DNA from: Stercorarius parasiticus
Taxonomy: Eukaryota > Chordata > Aves > Charadriiformes > Stercorariidae
Direction: 5' to 3'
Assembly: GCA_013396915.1 (NCBI GenBank)
Contig: VWZL01004336.1
Location: forward strand, 1 to 64,000
DNA length: 64,000 nt
Part shown: piece after piece, positions 1 through 13,000 of the stretch
Layout of the letters: each line of letters begins with the position of its first letter
Numbering within the stretch: the stretch's first letter is position 1
The notes under the pieces: model-generated
What the model saw: only the letters and a program-made list of their open reading frames with translations
What the model was told of the DNA's origin: nothing
The model's database searches: none
Position numbers and translations under genes: made by a program

Positions 1-665
1 ACTACAGCCAAGGCTGCCCCCAAACTTAAATGTCGTCCACCAGTCCCTCTTTGTTTGTCAGTATTAGATCCAGTAGTACACCTCTCCTTGTTGGCTCCTC
101 CACCACCTGAGTCAAAAAGTTATCGTCAATACACTGGAGGAACCTCCTGGACTGTACATGCCTGGCTGTGTAGCCTTCCCAGCAGATATCAGGGTGATTG
201 AAGTCCCTCATGAGAACCAAGACCTGTGATTGCGAGGCTACATTCAGCTGTCTGTAGAAGGCCTCATCAGCTTCCTCATCCTGACCAGGTGGCCTGTAAT
301 AAACACCCACGACAGCGTCTCTCGTATTAGCCTGGCCCTTAATCTTTACCCACAAGCTCTTATCTCTCTCCTTGTCCGCCCCTCGTGAGAGCTCGATACG
401 TTCCAGATGCTCTCTCACATAAAGAGCAACTCCACCACCTCGCCTTGCTTGCCTGTCTTTCCTAAAAAGGACACAGCCATCCATGACAGTGCTCCAGTCA
501 TGTGAGCTATCCCACCACATCTCAGTAATTGCAATGAGATTGTGGCCCTGCGACCGCACACAGATCTCCAGTTCTTCCTGCTTATTCCCCATGCTGCATG
601 CATTGGTGTATAAGCATTTCAGAGACGGAGTTGAGTATGTAGTTTTCACCCTTGAGGGTTGGTAG
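1..665 (-). mobile_element. CR1 LINE fragment, endonuclease part of ORF2
   Basis: On the minus strand an open stretch of about 207 codons (649 to 26) reads as the apurinic-type endonuclease of a CR1 ORF2: LYTNACSMGNKQEELE, IAITEMWWD, GGGVALYVRE, VVGVYYRPP, DFNHPDICW and LDLILTN. The element runs off the left edge. A one-base frameshift near position 26-30 breaks the frame, after which GSLGCS resumes. CR1 is the main LINE of bird genomes. The upstream end near 665 is approximate. Confidence 0.9.
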
Positions 666-914
666 GCCTTCTGGTTCTCAAAAATTCTAGCATGCTCTAG
701 TCTATGTGAGGAAAAGGTCTTTGTAACCTTACTGCATACACAGGACTGCCCAAGTCCTAGGTATTAGTTCTTCGATTTTTTAAATGGACAAATTTGCATT
801 GATACCAATGGCATTTCAGATCTTTGGTGTTGCCACATTATAATAGGCAAAGAGTATTGCAATATCTCAGGAAACTGCACTGAACTTGTGTGTATTTGCT
901 TGCATGTGTCTAAG
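666..914. other. LRP2 intron sequence, no feature seen
   Basis: About 250 nt between the CR1 fragment and the first visible LRP2 exon. I see nothing in it beyond a plausible splice acceptor. Confidence 0.6.
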
Positions 915-1080
915 ACCTGGGGACTCCAGATGGCATAGCCTTTGATTGGATCAACAACAGAGTTTACTACAGTGACTACCTCAATCAGACTATCAGCTCA
1001 ATGGCTGTAGATGGATCTAACCGCACAGTGATTGCCCGGGTTCCACGACCAAGAGCCATTGTATTAGATCCCTGCAGAGG
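915..1080 (+). CDS. LRP2: LRP2 visible exon 1: YWTD propeller blades
   Basis: Residues 1-55 of the visible part. It reads [11 protein letters not shown], then YYSDYLNQ, then [11 protein letters not shown], which is one YWTD blade and the start of the next. The acceptor is ..tctaag at 911-914, and the first two bases complete a codon begun in an exon outside the window. The donor is gtatgt at 1081 and the exon ends in phase 2. The acceptor is the least certain boundary, because its pyrimidine tract is poor and another AG lies a few codons downstream. Confidence 0.82.
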
Positions 1081-4000
1081 GTATGTGTTGTACTTTGTAT
1101 GTTTTATTTTGACTGAAGGTGAAGCTGCATTTAGACATTAACAAAGACTGCCAAATACTTCCTGTTCTGAGCCCTAAGTTCCAGCTGAGCATAACCGTCC
1201 TAGATTTAACTCCTTAGGTTTAAGTTTTCTAAGCTGATCTCAGCCTCAGAGATCTGATTTTTCTTCTGAGATTTTTAGAAGATTTCTGAATGTGTAGTGC
1301 ATGAGGCTTCACTTAGTGAGGGTGGAAGCCAGGTACTGGGGGTAAATGAGAACAAAGTTCAAAGCAGGTGTTTTTGCCAAGCAACTAACCACCCTCCATT
1401 TGTTGTATAACGCAGGAAAAAGGGTATTTGTTGAAACCAAGATTTCTTCAAGAATATCATATCATAATAATCGGGTGGCACTGACAAGAGATCTCTCTCT
1501 TCAGAGTCTTTTATGATCTTTCCTTTTTTCTGTTGTATTTCCTGAGTGCCTCAGAAGAATTCTTGTTTCAGTATCAAAACACTCCCTGAGAGGCTGGGGC
1601 ACTAGAGTGTTATACTGTATTTCTAAGTTCATTACTAATTGTACTGTATTTCAAATGAAGAAAGATGAGAAAGAGATTAATTGACTTTACTGGTTTCTCA
1701 TAGGAGCTGGAAAAACTTTTCTGAAGTTCACTCCAGTGGACCCCAGTGATCCCTGTTAGAAGATTCCCTTGTCAATGTGTGCTAAAAAAGAGAAGGAAGT
1801 TCTTCTCCACTAGTTTTGCAGTGCACACTTCACTGAGGAACACCAGGGTGGAAATACTTTGAAGCAGATAAGAGTTTTGTGAGCTTTATTTGCTGAAAAT
1901 ATAACTTCGTAATCATGTTATTGACAGGTATATGTACTGGACAGACTGGAGTACAAATGCAAAGATAGAACGAGCTACACTTGGAGGAAACTTCAGAACA
2001 CCTATTGTGAGCACCAATTTGGTATGGCCAAATGGACTTACCCTGGACTATGAAGAACAGCAGCTATACTGGGCTGATGCAAATCTGTATGTATTGATAA
2101 CACGCTTGTTGGTTTACATTCGGTTAATTTTTTAATATATCTATCGTTTATTTTTCCTGATTTTTTTTTAAACTGTTTTTCAGCATTTCTTGAATTTGGT
2201 ACTTTGTATTAGAGAATGTTAAGAGTTAGTTAATAGCAACGCAATGTCAAGTCTTGATATTGATGTGGAACTACTGTGCAATAAGAAATTTTGTTATGCC
2301 GCGGTGTAGATTCATGGCACACTGCTTCATGGCATTTGTAACTGCTGGCAGTTTGTTAGTCTTAGGTGCAGCTCAGGACTTCTCTAACAAAAAAAGCATC
2401 TTCTGTAACAAATACAATCCTAGTGCACATTTTCATCATTCATTGCTCATAGTTAATGCTTATCACCTGTGGAATTTGGCATGATGTCCTTGCTGTTGCC
2501 TACCAGACAGGATTCTACCCTTCAATTTATGCCCCCAGTATTTCTGCCTTCAGCAGGAAAGTTTTTAAAGATAATTTAGTTTGTATCCACTCAAATTAAC
2601 CCATGGTCTGAGGGAAATCATTGCAGCAATCGGACCTTTCCCCTCTGGTTCTTCAGCACAGCAGTTCTTTTGCAGGCTTCTCCCTTGCTGTGACAGAAGA
2701 GTGATGTCTGTAATGTAATAACTCTTATGGTCTGTGCCTCTATTGGATCTTCTGGTAGGAAGGCATTCTTATTTGGATTCATCTGTGCGCAGGACGGCAG
2801 GGCACCTGTAACGGGACCCTCTATTTTAAGGGGAAGGCAGGATGTCAAATGAGACATCCTCTTTTCTCTTTCAAACTCTAGTTGATGAAGGTAGGGGAGC
2901 ATATGCTTAAACAGCATGAAGTCTTTATTCTGACTTTGATGGGGAGGGCCTTTACCCCTTCAGAGGGACAGATACCAGCATGGGTTAAGATATGAAGACC
3001 AGGCACTCAAAAATGACAGCGCTTCTTAGTTCTGAATGCACGAAGGGAACACAAAGGTGAGCTGTATATTCTCCTCCATTTTTACTCTTGCTTATGCTAC
3101 TCTCCCAAAGGTGCTGTCCCTCTTTCCCTAAAATAGTGTTTCTATTCTTTTGTTCTAGACCCTCCTGTTGCCTTGTAAGTATTGTGATACCATTGGGCAC
3201 ACACACAAGTCTTGAGATACATCTCAAGTAGATAGAACATATGTGATAGTTGTATGCTGTTCTTTTCTCCTATCTTCACAGTTGCTGCATGAAACATAGT
3301 AAGAATCCCTCACCAGATGGCATACCGACACTTGGGAACTATGTACACAGCTCTCCCTAGAAAGTTCCCTGTGGCACGAAAGGGGGAAATTACCTGACCT
3401 TGTATTGCAGGAGAGTTGCATTTGAGCTTCTTTTCTTTTCTAGAAGAGCAATTTCATAGAAAAGTGCCTTTCTGCACTTTTCCGACAACTGTTCTTTCAC
3501 GTTAAAGCTTTTGCTTTATAAAGGGTCCACCTATTATTATTATCTTGTAATAATTACTAGAATTCTGTTTCTTCTTCTGCTTATACGAAATGCAGCTTTT
3601 TCCTTCCTACTAGTGATGACAAAGGAGACAAGCTGTGCAGCTTGTTAAGAAATTTCTTATCTGCTCATTTTCTCTCATTGGACATCTCCATTCTTATTCA
3701 ACCCACACTGGTAGTCTAGTAAATGCAATTGGTAATAACTAAATTTTATCTCTAGCAGAGACTTAAACATACAGTTGCTTTGAGGTTGGATAAAATAATT
3801 TCAAGTGATTTTCTTCCTGCTACTGCTAAGTTGTTGGAGCATTTCTGTGTTTCTGTGAGAACTCTTTTGGTGGCTTGAGCCGAAGGGTGGAGGTTCTCCT
3901 AGTAAAAAAAGTCATTAACATCATACCCATTCCAAAAGTGTATTCTCTCATGAAGTTTTGCATTCATTTTAGGTGTCAGTAGCATAGTTGTTTAAACATT

Positions 4001-7000
4001 TCAGTCTTCAGCCCGGTTACTTCCAGTACATTATTGTGGCAGTATTACAGAGCCGCTACTCTGCATCACTATTGAAGCCATAGATTGAGAAATTGGAGAT
4101 TTTTAATTCATAACAGCACCCTACATATTGGTGCACATTACTGAAATGGAGGATACTAGTTGCTGGACTTATTAGGGCATTGCTTTACATGTAGGTTCTT
4201 TCTTTTAAGATGTAATCATTTCTTTGTTATTTTAGGCAGAAGATTGAGCGATGCTCTCTCACTGGTACAAATCGTGAGGTAATTGTTAGCACTGCTTTGC
4301 ATCCATTTGCAATGACATTGTTTGATCAGCACATATATTGGACAGACTGGAACACACGAAGCATTTACCGAGCTAATAAGTATGATGGTTCAGATCAAAT
4401 TGTAATGATCATGAATCTTCCACAAAGACCAATGGATATTCATGTCTGGGCAAAAAGTAAGCAGCAGCAGTGTACCAACCCTTGCAACCAGTTCAATGGT
4501 GGCTGCAGCCACATCTGTGCACCAGGTAAGCTGTCATGCTTGATGACTATAAGCTATTAGTGTTGCCTGTATTTAGAGTTCATAGTATAACAATTTTAAC
4601 GACATGGGGACAGCTGAAATATTTCTTAATGTTCCTAAAAGCTTAATATTTATTTTATTTATAAATGCAATCAAAATGATTGCTATTCAAGGTCATGTTA
4701 TTTTGCCAATACATCTGATGGTTGTGTCTGAGAATCCTCATGACAAAAATTACAGGTTTCTCTAAACATTATTTTCTGGGGTTTTGACTTTTTTACCTCT
4801 GGGGTGAGACATGAAGTGAGCTCCGCAGCATATAGTTACCTTAGGAATACATACTAATGCGCTGTATACTGAACAGATGTTTCCTACCACATATTTAAAA
4901 ATTCTTTATGGTCACTATTTCTTTATTACATGATATTACAAAGTCTAACCATTAGGGAAAATTTCCAAAATAAATGTTTCTACTGCCTTATTTTAAATGG
5001 ACAATTACTTAGAAGATAGGACAAACTGATTTCTATCTACACTGTGCAGTAGGTGTCCTTTTGAGTCACAGACTCCAGAAACATGCTCTGTATCATCGGT
5101 TCCATATGGGGGTGGGACCTGAGTGACATATGTATTCCATCTTGTATCTCTCCCTGTGCCTGTGTAAGGAGAGAATCGAAGTGATGCAACAGGTCACGAG
5201 TCCAGATGGCCAGGAAACCAGAATGGTAGTATACCCCAAAGACCATACCTGTTACAAAGCTGTTTTGTGTATTGTGGATTTTTGGAAGTTACGATCCTTG
5301 ACTTTCAAGAACTCATTCAGTTCCTGCTTGCTTTTGTAGCATCTTAAAGACCTTTGAAAATACATCTTGCCTGAAAACACCTCAAACTTCTCTTTGATTT
5401 TTGAGAAGAACACTTAGTCTAGTGCAAGGATTTTTGAAAACCCTGTTTTGATTTCAAGGGACAGAGTCTTAGCTGGTGCAGCTCTGATATTTGAAAGTAT
5501 CAGATGCCATCTTGCTGCCACCCAAAAACCATTTGGACAACAAGAAAATATTAAGATACTCCAAGTTCTGATCTCAGTTCCTCTAGGGAACTCTGGAACA
5601 ACTCTTGTGAGTTTTAATGGACTTGCATATGCTTAACTGAGATAAAAGTCTGGCTAAGTCACCACACTTCTATTTAAGCAGATAGATGTTACAGGAGTTG
5701 TGAGTACTTTTCATTGCCTTTTCCAGTGTTGCAGCTGTGAACAGTTTCATGGAACCCTATCTAAGGCATCAATGTTAAATTTGTTTCATTTTTTTGTCTC
5801 CTTTTTTATTTTTATTTTTTAAACTGTCAAATACAAATTTAGGTCCAGCTGGTGCAGAATGTCAGTGCCCCTCTGAAGGTCGCTGGTATTTAGCCAATAA
5901 TAACAAGCACTGTATTGTGGATAACGGTACCAGGTGTGACACGGGTTTCTTCACATGTCTTAATGGGCAATGTATCTCTGAGCGATGGAAATGCGACAAT
6001 GACAATGACTGTGGTGATGGCAGTGATGAGTTGGAAAGTGTGTGTGGTAAGCATTTAAAATAACTGCATGAGAAAATGGTGCATACTCTGTCTTGCCTGT
6101 ACTGTATTCTCTATCACTTTTATGGCTTTATGATAATGGGTCTGATGGCTGTAGTTTGGAAAGGATCCCTTGCTTGCTCACAGACTTGAGGTCTGAATGA
6201 CTACTGATCTTTAGAATCCAAAATCACTTGAATTTTTATCATGTATAGACAATTTCTACTTTGTTTAATTCAAATATGTATTTTACTTTTCATGCAGTCC
6301 GTTTTGCAGCTGTGTTTGCCCTGGCAGGTAAAAATATCGTGATTTTACTTGTTACTTTGTCAGAGAACTTAAATTACATTTTATCCATGTATATATATTT
6401 TTAAATTTTTTTTATTAAATTTATTTCCTGCAGCTTTCCATACTTGTCAGCCAACAGCTTTTACCTGTGGTAATGGGCGATGCGTACCCTATCATTACCG
6501 CTGTGATCACTACAATGACTGTGGAGATAACAGTGATGAGGTTGGCTGCTTGTTCCGAACTTGTGACTCCCACACAGAATTTACTTGCAATAATGGAAGG
6601 TGTATATCTCTTCAGTATGTCTGCAATGGAGTAAACAACTGTTACGATAATGGCACATCAGATGAGAGGAATTGCCGTAAGTTTATCCTAATTACCTAGT
6701 GCCTATTTGAATCTGACTCTTTAGACCAAAGAAGAGGCAAATGTGTTTGTGTATGAAGAATTATGACAAAATCAACAGAGGGTAAAAGGTTTCTTTATTT
6801 ACACTACAGATTCTGCTTTTTTGAAGCAAGCAGAATTGTTAAAAGGTATTCCCAAGTACACTAAGATATTGCATAACTATTATTTTAAATAGTCTGCCTT
6901 GATGCAACAAGTGCTCATGCAGTGCTTAATGTTAGGTCTTGTCAGTAATCCCATGGATTTCAAAAAGATTATTTCAGATTAATTGGATGCAGGGCTTATA

Positions 7001-10000
7001 TTTTTGCAGGATTAGCCTGGAGTTTGACAGTGAGTTTTTACTGTGTGTCACGCTAAGTATACTAGATTTAATCATCAGGAGCGTATATTGTGACTCTTAT
7101 ACAGACAGAGTTTATATTTATTCTGTTTAAAATTATATACCTTATAGCTCTCAAAAAGTTATTAGTTACATTTGTTTTCCTTAAGATGTAAACTGTGATT
7201 AGTTCAATATTGATTAATATTGCAGTTAATCAAACCAATCATGTCTTTGTACTAAAATTACATTCTTCAGTGGAAATTTATATCTGGAGTTAGAGAAATC
7301 GATGAAAATATCTTTAGAGAATTATTTTTTTTTGTACATTTTTGTGTGCACACTGATTTTTATTTTTTTAAAAAAACATATTATTTCTGACAATTTTTTT
7401 ATTCTCAGTGAAATCTGAATATTTGACATTCCTGGTCTGTTAGTCATTTGTAGTTGGTCTGGTGATTCACGCAGTACCAGCTGGCTGCAAATGCAGGTAT
7501 TACAGTGTGAATACATGTCAATTTACATTCCCTCACCCCCAAGTATTGGCGTGTGTTTCTTTGGTCATGTTTTTGTCAGGCTTTTGTCAATAAAAGCAAT
7601 TGTCTAATTGTTTCCATATAGCACAAGAATTATAAGTGCACTTTAGCAAGTGAGTGACATGGGACTCTTGTTAACAATATCATATCTTTCAATGTGATAC
7701 AGCGTAATGGTGTTTAAAAAAAGCTCTAAAGAACTTTTGCTTTTTTTTCCTCCCTCCTTAAAGCGGAGCGCACTTGCCAGTCTGGTTTTACAAAATGTCA
7801 AAGCACAAATATTTGCATTCCTCGAACGTATTTGTGTGATGGTGATAACGACTGTGGAGATATGAGTGATGAGAGCCCTACTCACTGTGGTAAGTTAATA
7901 GGGCCTCAGTTACTTTTCTTGTGCTTCCGTGATTTATTCCACTGCTCTTTACCTTTGACAGAACTCCAACTGTTCTCAAAACGTCTACTCTTGTAATAGT
8001 GAAGAGTTATAAGGTATTGTTGTGGTTTTGGCCGGATTGGCCAATCAGAATGACAGATGTCCCTTCCCCCCATCTCTCTCCAAAGAGAGGAGAGGAAGAG
8101 ATAAGGAGATTCATGAGTTTAGAAAAAGAACTAAACTACTTTAATGAAAATATTAATAATTAATGAAATAATAAATAATAATAAAATAAAATTTTAAAAA
8201 ATTACACAATATATACAAAACCGTAGCAGTTAGGTAGTACTTTTCCCTATAAAACGTTTTGGATCAGTTTATAAAACATAATGGATATTTTCAGATAATG
8301 ATTTATTTTTAGTATTTCCTGAGTGGATTATTTTTGCTTTCACTAGTTTTCCTAAAGGTACCTGCCTTGAATTAACTATGCCACATTTTTTCTAAAATAT
8401 GGTTCATTTTTTCTAGCCAGAACATGTCCACTTTTATCTATGGACCCCTATATGTCAAAAATATGTGGTTATGTGCACAGACATAGTGAGTCTTGTGCTG
8501 CTCATGAAAGGTGTGCTTTGTCCCTTCTACTGTTTGTGTCCTAGCAGCACTGCTGATTTATTTAAATTGAGAAGTGCTGAAGGCCAAGAAAGAGGGAGAG
8601 AAAGGGAGTATGGGAGATGAAAGAAGCCCCAAAACATTAATGAGCAATGTGTTAATTGCCTTTGATTTCCATCATTAAAGACACATAGAAGAGCAAGTTA
8701 AAAGGCCAGACTGTGTCCTTTTTGGTATCTTGAAACCATCAGAGGGTACATGAAAGTATCAGTAACTAATGAAGAAATTATCAAACCCACTCTACATGCC
8801 AGTATCAAGGGGTTCAGCCAAAGCGCAGAAGGAATATTTGCAGCGTGCCTAGTTGGAACAGTTGTTAAAATCTGTTCTTCACTGCCATTAAGAAAAGATT
8901 CCTACCTGCAAGTGAAGAAAAATTGGTGGAAGAACAAGGAAAGCATTATCTACCATGAAATATTACTTCCTTACTGCCCATTTTGATTCCTTGTAAAGCA
9001 TGGAGTATGATAGTGCCTGGTTTGGGCACTGTAGAAAGGAGTATATTGGACTGTGGTCATTTTCTTGTGCACAAATATCAAGTATAAATGTAGAACATAT
9101 CTACAGTTGCTGCATGCAATCCTATTTCCAGGGCAAAATCTGTCTACGTATTAGCTGATACGTATACCCAAGAAGAGAATTAAGCCCATTTTTTTGCATA
9201 CAAAGATCAAGCTAGTTTGGACAATGAAGTCTTTGCAGGTAGGCTGTGAGAAGACATCCTTCCTAGCATAATTTTTTCTCTTTCTTTTTTGGGGTCTGTA
9301 ATATTTTTGCATAACATGGACTCAAAAGCAACTTAAAACAAGTTGGAAAGGTAACAGAAAGAAAGAAGTCATACGTAGGTTTTTTCTTCCAGTCTCACTG
9401 ACTTGCACAAATAGTGAATTTCGTTGTACATCGGGACGTTGTATTCCTGCTCATTGGTACTGTGATCAAGGAATAGACTGTGCTGATGGCTCTGATGAAC
9501 CTGCCTCTTGTGGTAAGTTTACACTCAAAGGATACATCACAGTGGGTTATGGGAAATCAGTAGTTTCTCTTGCAGACAGCGGCCTGAATCCAGACTAGGT
9601 GGAAAATAAGTATCTTCTGAGCTTTATTCACTGACTCTAAATATCTGAGTCACTGAGTAATTCAAGTCTTAAAGCTGTGTATGGAATATGAAGGCTTTTA
9701 GTTGCCACAATTGGTTGCTCTTAATGTAACTAGTCTTAATGTATAATCTCCTGTCTCTTTATAAGACTGTGATCGTGGTGAATCAACTGACAAAAAGTAG
9801 CAAATATTTTGATGTCGGTTTGGATGTAAAAGCAGATGTCATGCTGTACAGGAAGTGTGTGTGCAATATTGCATTTGGGGGAAAAAAGGAATGTGGGATG
9901 CAGAGGAACGTTGTTGACACAGTATGAGGTAGAGTATCATAGTATTACAATAAGCAAATCCTGTATGTACAATAGGAACTGATGGTAATAAACAGCGGAG

Positions 10001-13000
10001 TGGGAAAGAAGGTGAAAAGAAGTAGAGTAACCTTCAGGGAGGAAGAGAAGGAGTTAATCAAAGTCACTGGGAATTGGTATTACAACATAGTCATTATTCT
10101 CACTGTAAAAGCTGGCATAACACAAGGCAGAACAGATTATTCGATGATTTAAGCAGGGCTGATTGATAGCTCACTTTGCATGTAGCAGGATTTGCACCTT
10201 TAGCGTAAGAAAATGTTTTGCAGCTTGTACCTTAACTATCTTACACTTAAGCTTCTATCTTACATTTCACTATTGTAAGACTCTCCCTAAAATACCCTCC
10301 TCAGTAGATTTTCATGGCAGTGCAGGTTAGTTTAACAAGCAAAGTGATTTTGTTCGTTTTTAAGTGCCCCAAGTGCGGACTTGTTCAAGCGACCAGTTCA
10401 GATGTGATGATGGCAGATGTATCCCAGCAACGTGGATCTGTGATGGTGATAATGACTGTGGGGATATGAGTGATGAGGATCAAAGACATAATTGCGGTAC
10501 GTGTTTAACGCAAATAGATACTGCACTTTCTTTATTTGTCCTGCGGGCATTTTTTAGAAAACAATCAACCAGCCCCCAAACTCCCACCCTCTGCCAATTT
10601 TTCTATCCATAAAGGTACCCATTAAGCAAGAGGTACACTCTTCCTGTACCTTCATTTTCATTATATTGAGTTAAAATGCAATAATTTACTGGTAAAAAAA
10701 AAATTTAAATAGTTCTAATATTGTAATTACTCTTCTTTGAATTGTTGAGTTCAAATGGAGATAGAATTAACCTGAGTTGTTTGTATGATCCGGGCAGCAA
10801 CAGCAGCTTTAGAGGAGATACTCCCTGGTCATCACATGCTACATCTTGTGCATATTAATAACCACATGGTTTTGGCATAATCTCTTTAAAAATTAGTGAG
10901 CAAAATAAGTGTGGCTGTTTAGAGGGCGAACAAAGGGAAGAAAGTTCTCCAAGCCTGGTCCTGCTCCTTGATTCTTTTACCAGCAGCTGGGTACAGTTGC
11001 AGTCCCTGCTCTTTTTATTTAACTGCAGTGGTGCCCCCTCTGCTCCCTGGGGCACAGAATACCTTGAAGGAAGCTGGGGATAGAGAGCCTAGGCCTAATA
11101 CCTGTTCAGCTCCCAAAAAATCTGGCCAAACGCATGAAAAACTTATACTGGGAATCCAATAAGATCCAGAGTCCTGCACATGCCAGCATTGTCTAAGGAA
11201 TCCTAAAGTGCTTTGGCTCCCAGTCAGCCTCTATGAAGAGCAATGCTCAGTGAAAATTAGTGGGAATGCGTGTGAGTTCTGTATATGAGAGGATGCAGTG
11301 GTGTCTATCTCTGCATGTGCAGCAGAGCATGGCTGTGCTGTGGATTACAGGTGGATATCCAGGCTGTGTGTGTGTGCGGCAGTGGAGGGTTTTACATACA
11401 CAGAGTATAACTTGGTGTGTCAGCGAACGTGCTTTCTTTCAGCAAACCGCAACTGCACAGCAGCAGAGTTCACATGCACCAACAATCGACCCCCACTCAG
11501 GAGGTGCATTCCTCGGGCATGGATCTGTGATGGTGATGCTGACTGCAGTGATGCACTTGATGAACACCAGAACTGCACACGAAGATCTTGCACAGAAAAT
11601 GAGTTTACTTGTAGTAATGGCTTGTGCATCCGAAACACATACAGGTTTGTAACTACCTGAGCCACTACAGAAATTCTCAAAATTTGTTTAAAGTGAAGGA
11701 GCTACTTAAACCCTTTTTTACCACTATTTAGTTGTTAAGTAGATCTGCATGTTGCAATGAAATGATTTATCTGGTCTGCATTCATGCATTAGTTTTAACT
11801 TGAAAATGCCCTGGAATTTTCTATGCTAATATCCTCAGTACTCACCATTAGCATTTAATCCTTTTTATTGTGCCTAATAACCTCTCCTGGGGTGATTCTG
11901 TTCAGCTTGTAATGCACATGGGGAATACAAGCAGGACTCACAAGATCAGACTCTATATAGTATGACCCTGATTTCTGAAAGTCTCTTCCATTGGAGCCAA
12001 TAATAGCTGACCTTCTTTGGAAATCAGGAGAGTGTATCTATCTATCTGCCCTAGAGATAGTAATTGCCTTCTTATATTTGAAAAAAATGTTCGCTCTTCT
12101 TCAGATGTGACAGGCGGAATGACTGTGGTGACAGCAGTGATGAAAGGGGATGCATCTATGAACCGTGTCAACAGCATCAGTTTACGTGCCAGAATGGGCG
12201 CTGCATTTCAAAGGCCTACATCTGTGATGGGGATAATGACTGCGGTGATGAATCTGATGAGCTGGAACACCTCTGTACTACACCAGAAGCAACCTGCTCT
12301 CCCCATCATTTTAAATGTGACAATGGAAACTGCATTGAAATGGTTAAAGTCTGCAATCGGTTGGATGATTGCTTAGATAATAGTGATGAAAAAGGATGCG
12401 GTATGTGTAGATTTATTTGTACTGGCTTACTTAATTTAAAATGCTTAGGCAGCTCTAAAAAAATGAACTCTTAAGACAATTGCTTAATTACAATCATATC
12501 TGTTCCATGGTTGTATCTCAGAAGGATTATATAAGAAATCTACAGGTATAATTTTTTCTTTTAATTAAATCATATACTGTTAAAACAGTACTGTTTTTAC
12601 AGTATATAATAGCTGAAAACTAAATATAGTTTATACATTATTATGTATTGCCCTTACGTTTCCAAAATACACATTCATAAGTGTATATTTTGCACTCAGT
12701 GTGTTTGGTGACAGGCCTCAAAGGTGCTAGAATGATTTTATATTAGATCAGATTAGATTCTTTTCCTTGCTCCTTTCTTATAGCAGCCCAGATTCATATT
12801 CAGTGTCTTCAGGGGGTAGCAGGGAGAAAGAGACAGAGAGTGTATGTTGGAAAGTGACTGCACCATTTTCTCTGCTAGCCAGTTCCTTGAATAGAACTCC
12901 TTTCCTTCCCCAGGTGTAAATGAATGCAGTGACTCTTCAATCAGTGGATGTGATCATGACTGTACAGACACACAGACAAGTTTCTACTGTTCTTGTCATC

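Larger units (their letters stand above)
1081..5842 (+). other. LRP2: LRP2 introns between visible exons 1 and 4
   Basis: Three introns (1081-1927, 2087-4235, 4526-5842). They are AT-rich, with several short chance ORFs. I recognise no repeat family, RNA gene or conserved element. Confidence 0.7.
6047..12913 (+). other. LRP2: LRP2 introns across LA cluster III
   Basis: Introns at 6047-6433, 6677-7763, 7890-9392, 9513-10364, 10497-11442, 11645-12104 and 12401-12913. The one at 7890-9392 holds the possible LTR fragment. Elsewhere I see only poly-T/A runs and a small (TATC)n-like stretch near 12.03 kb. Confidence 0.7.

Noticed and set aside
11260..11652. Longer open frame of about 130 codons overlapping an LRP2 exon in another frame
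   Set aside because: It is a shadow of the LA-repeat exon at 11443-11644, which has the correct phase and domain.
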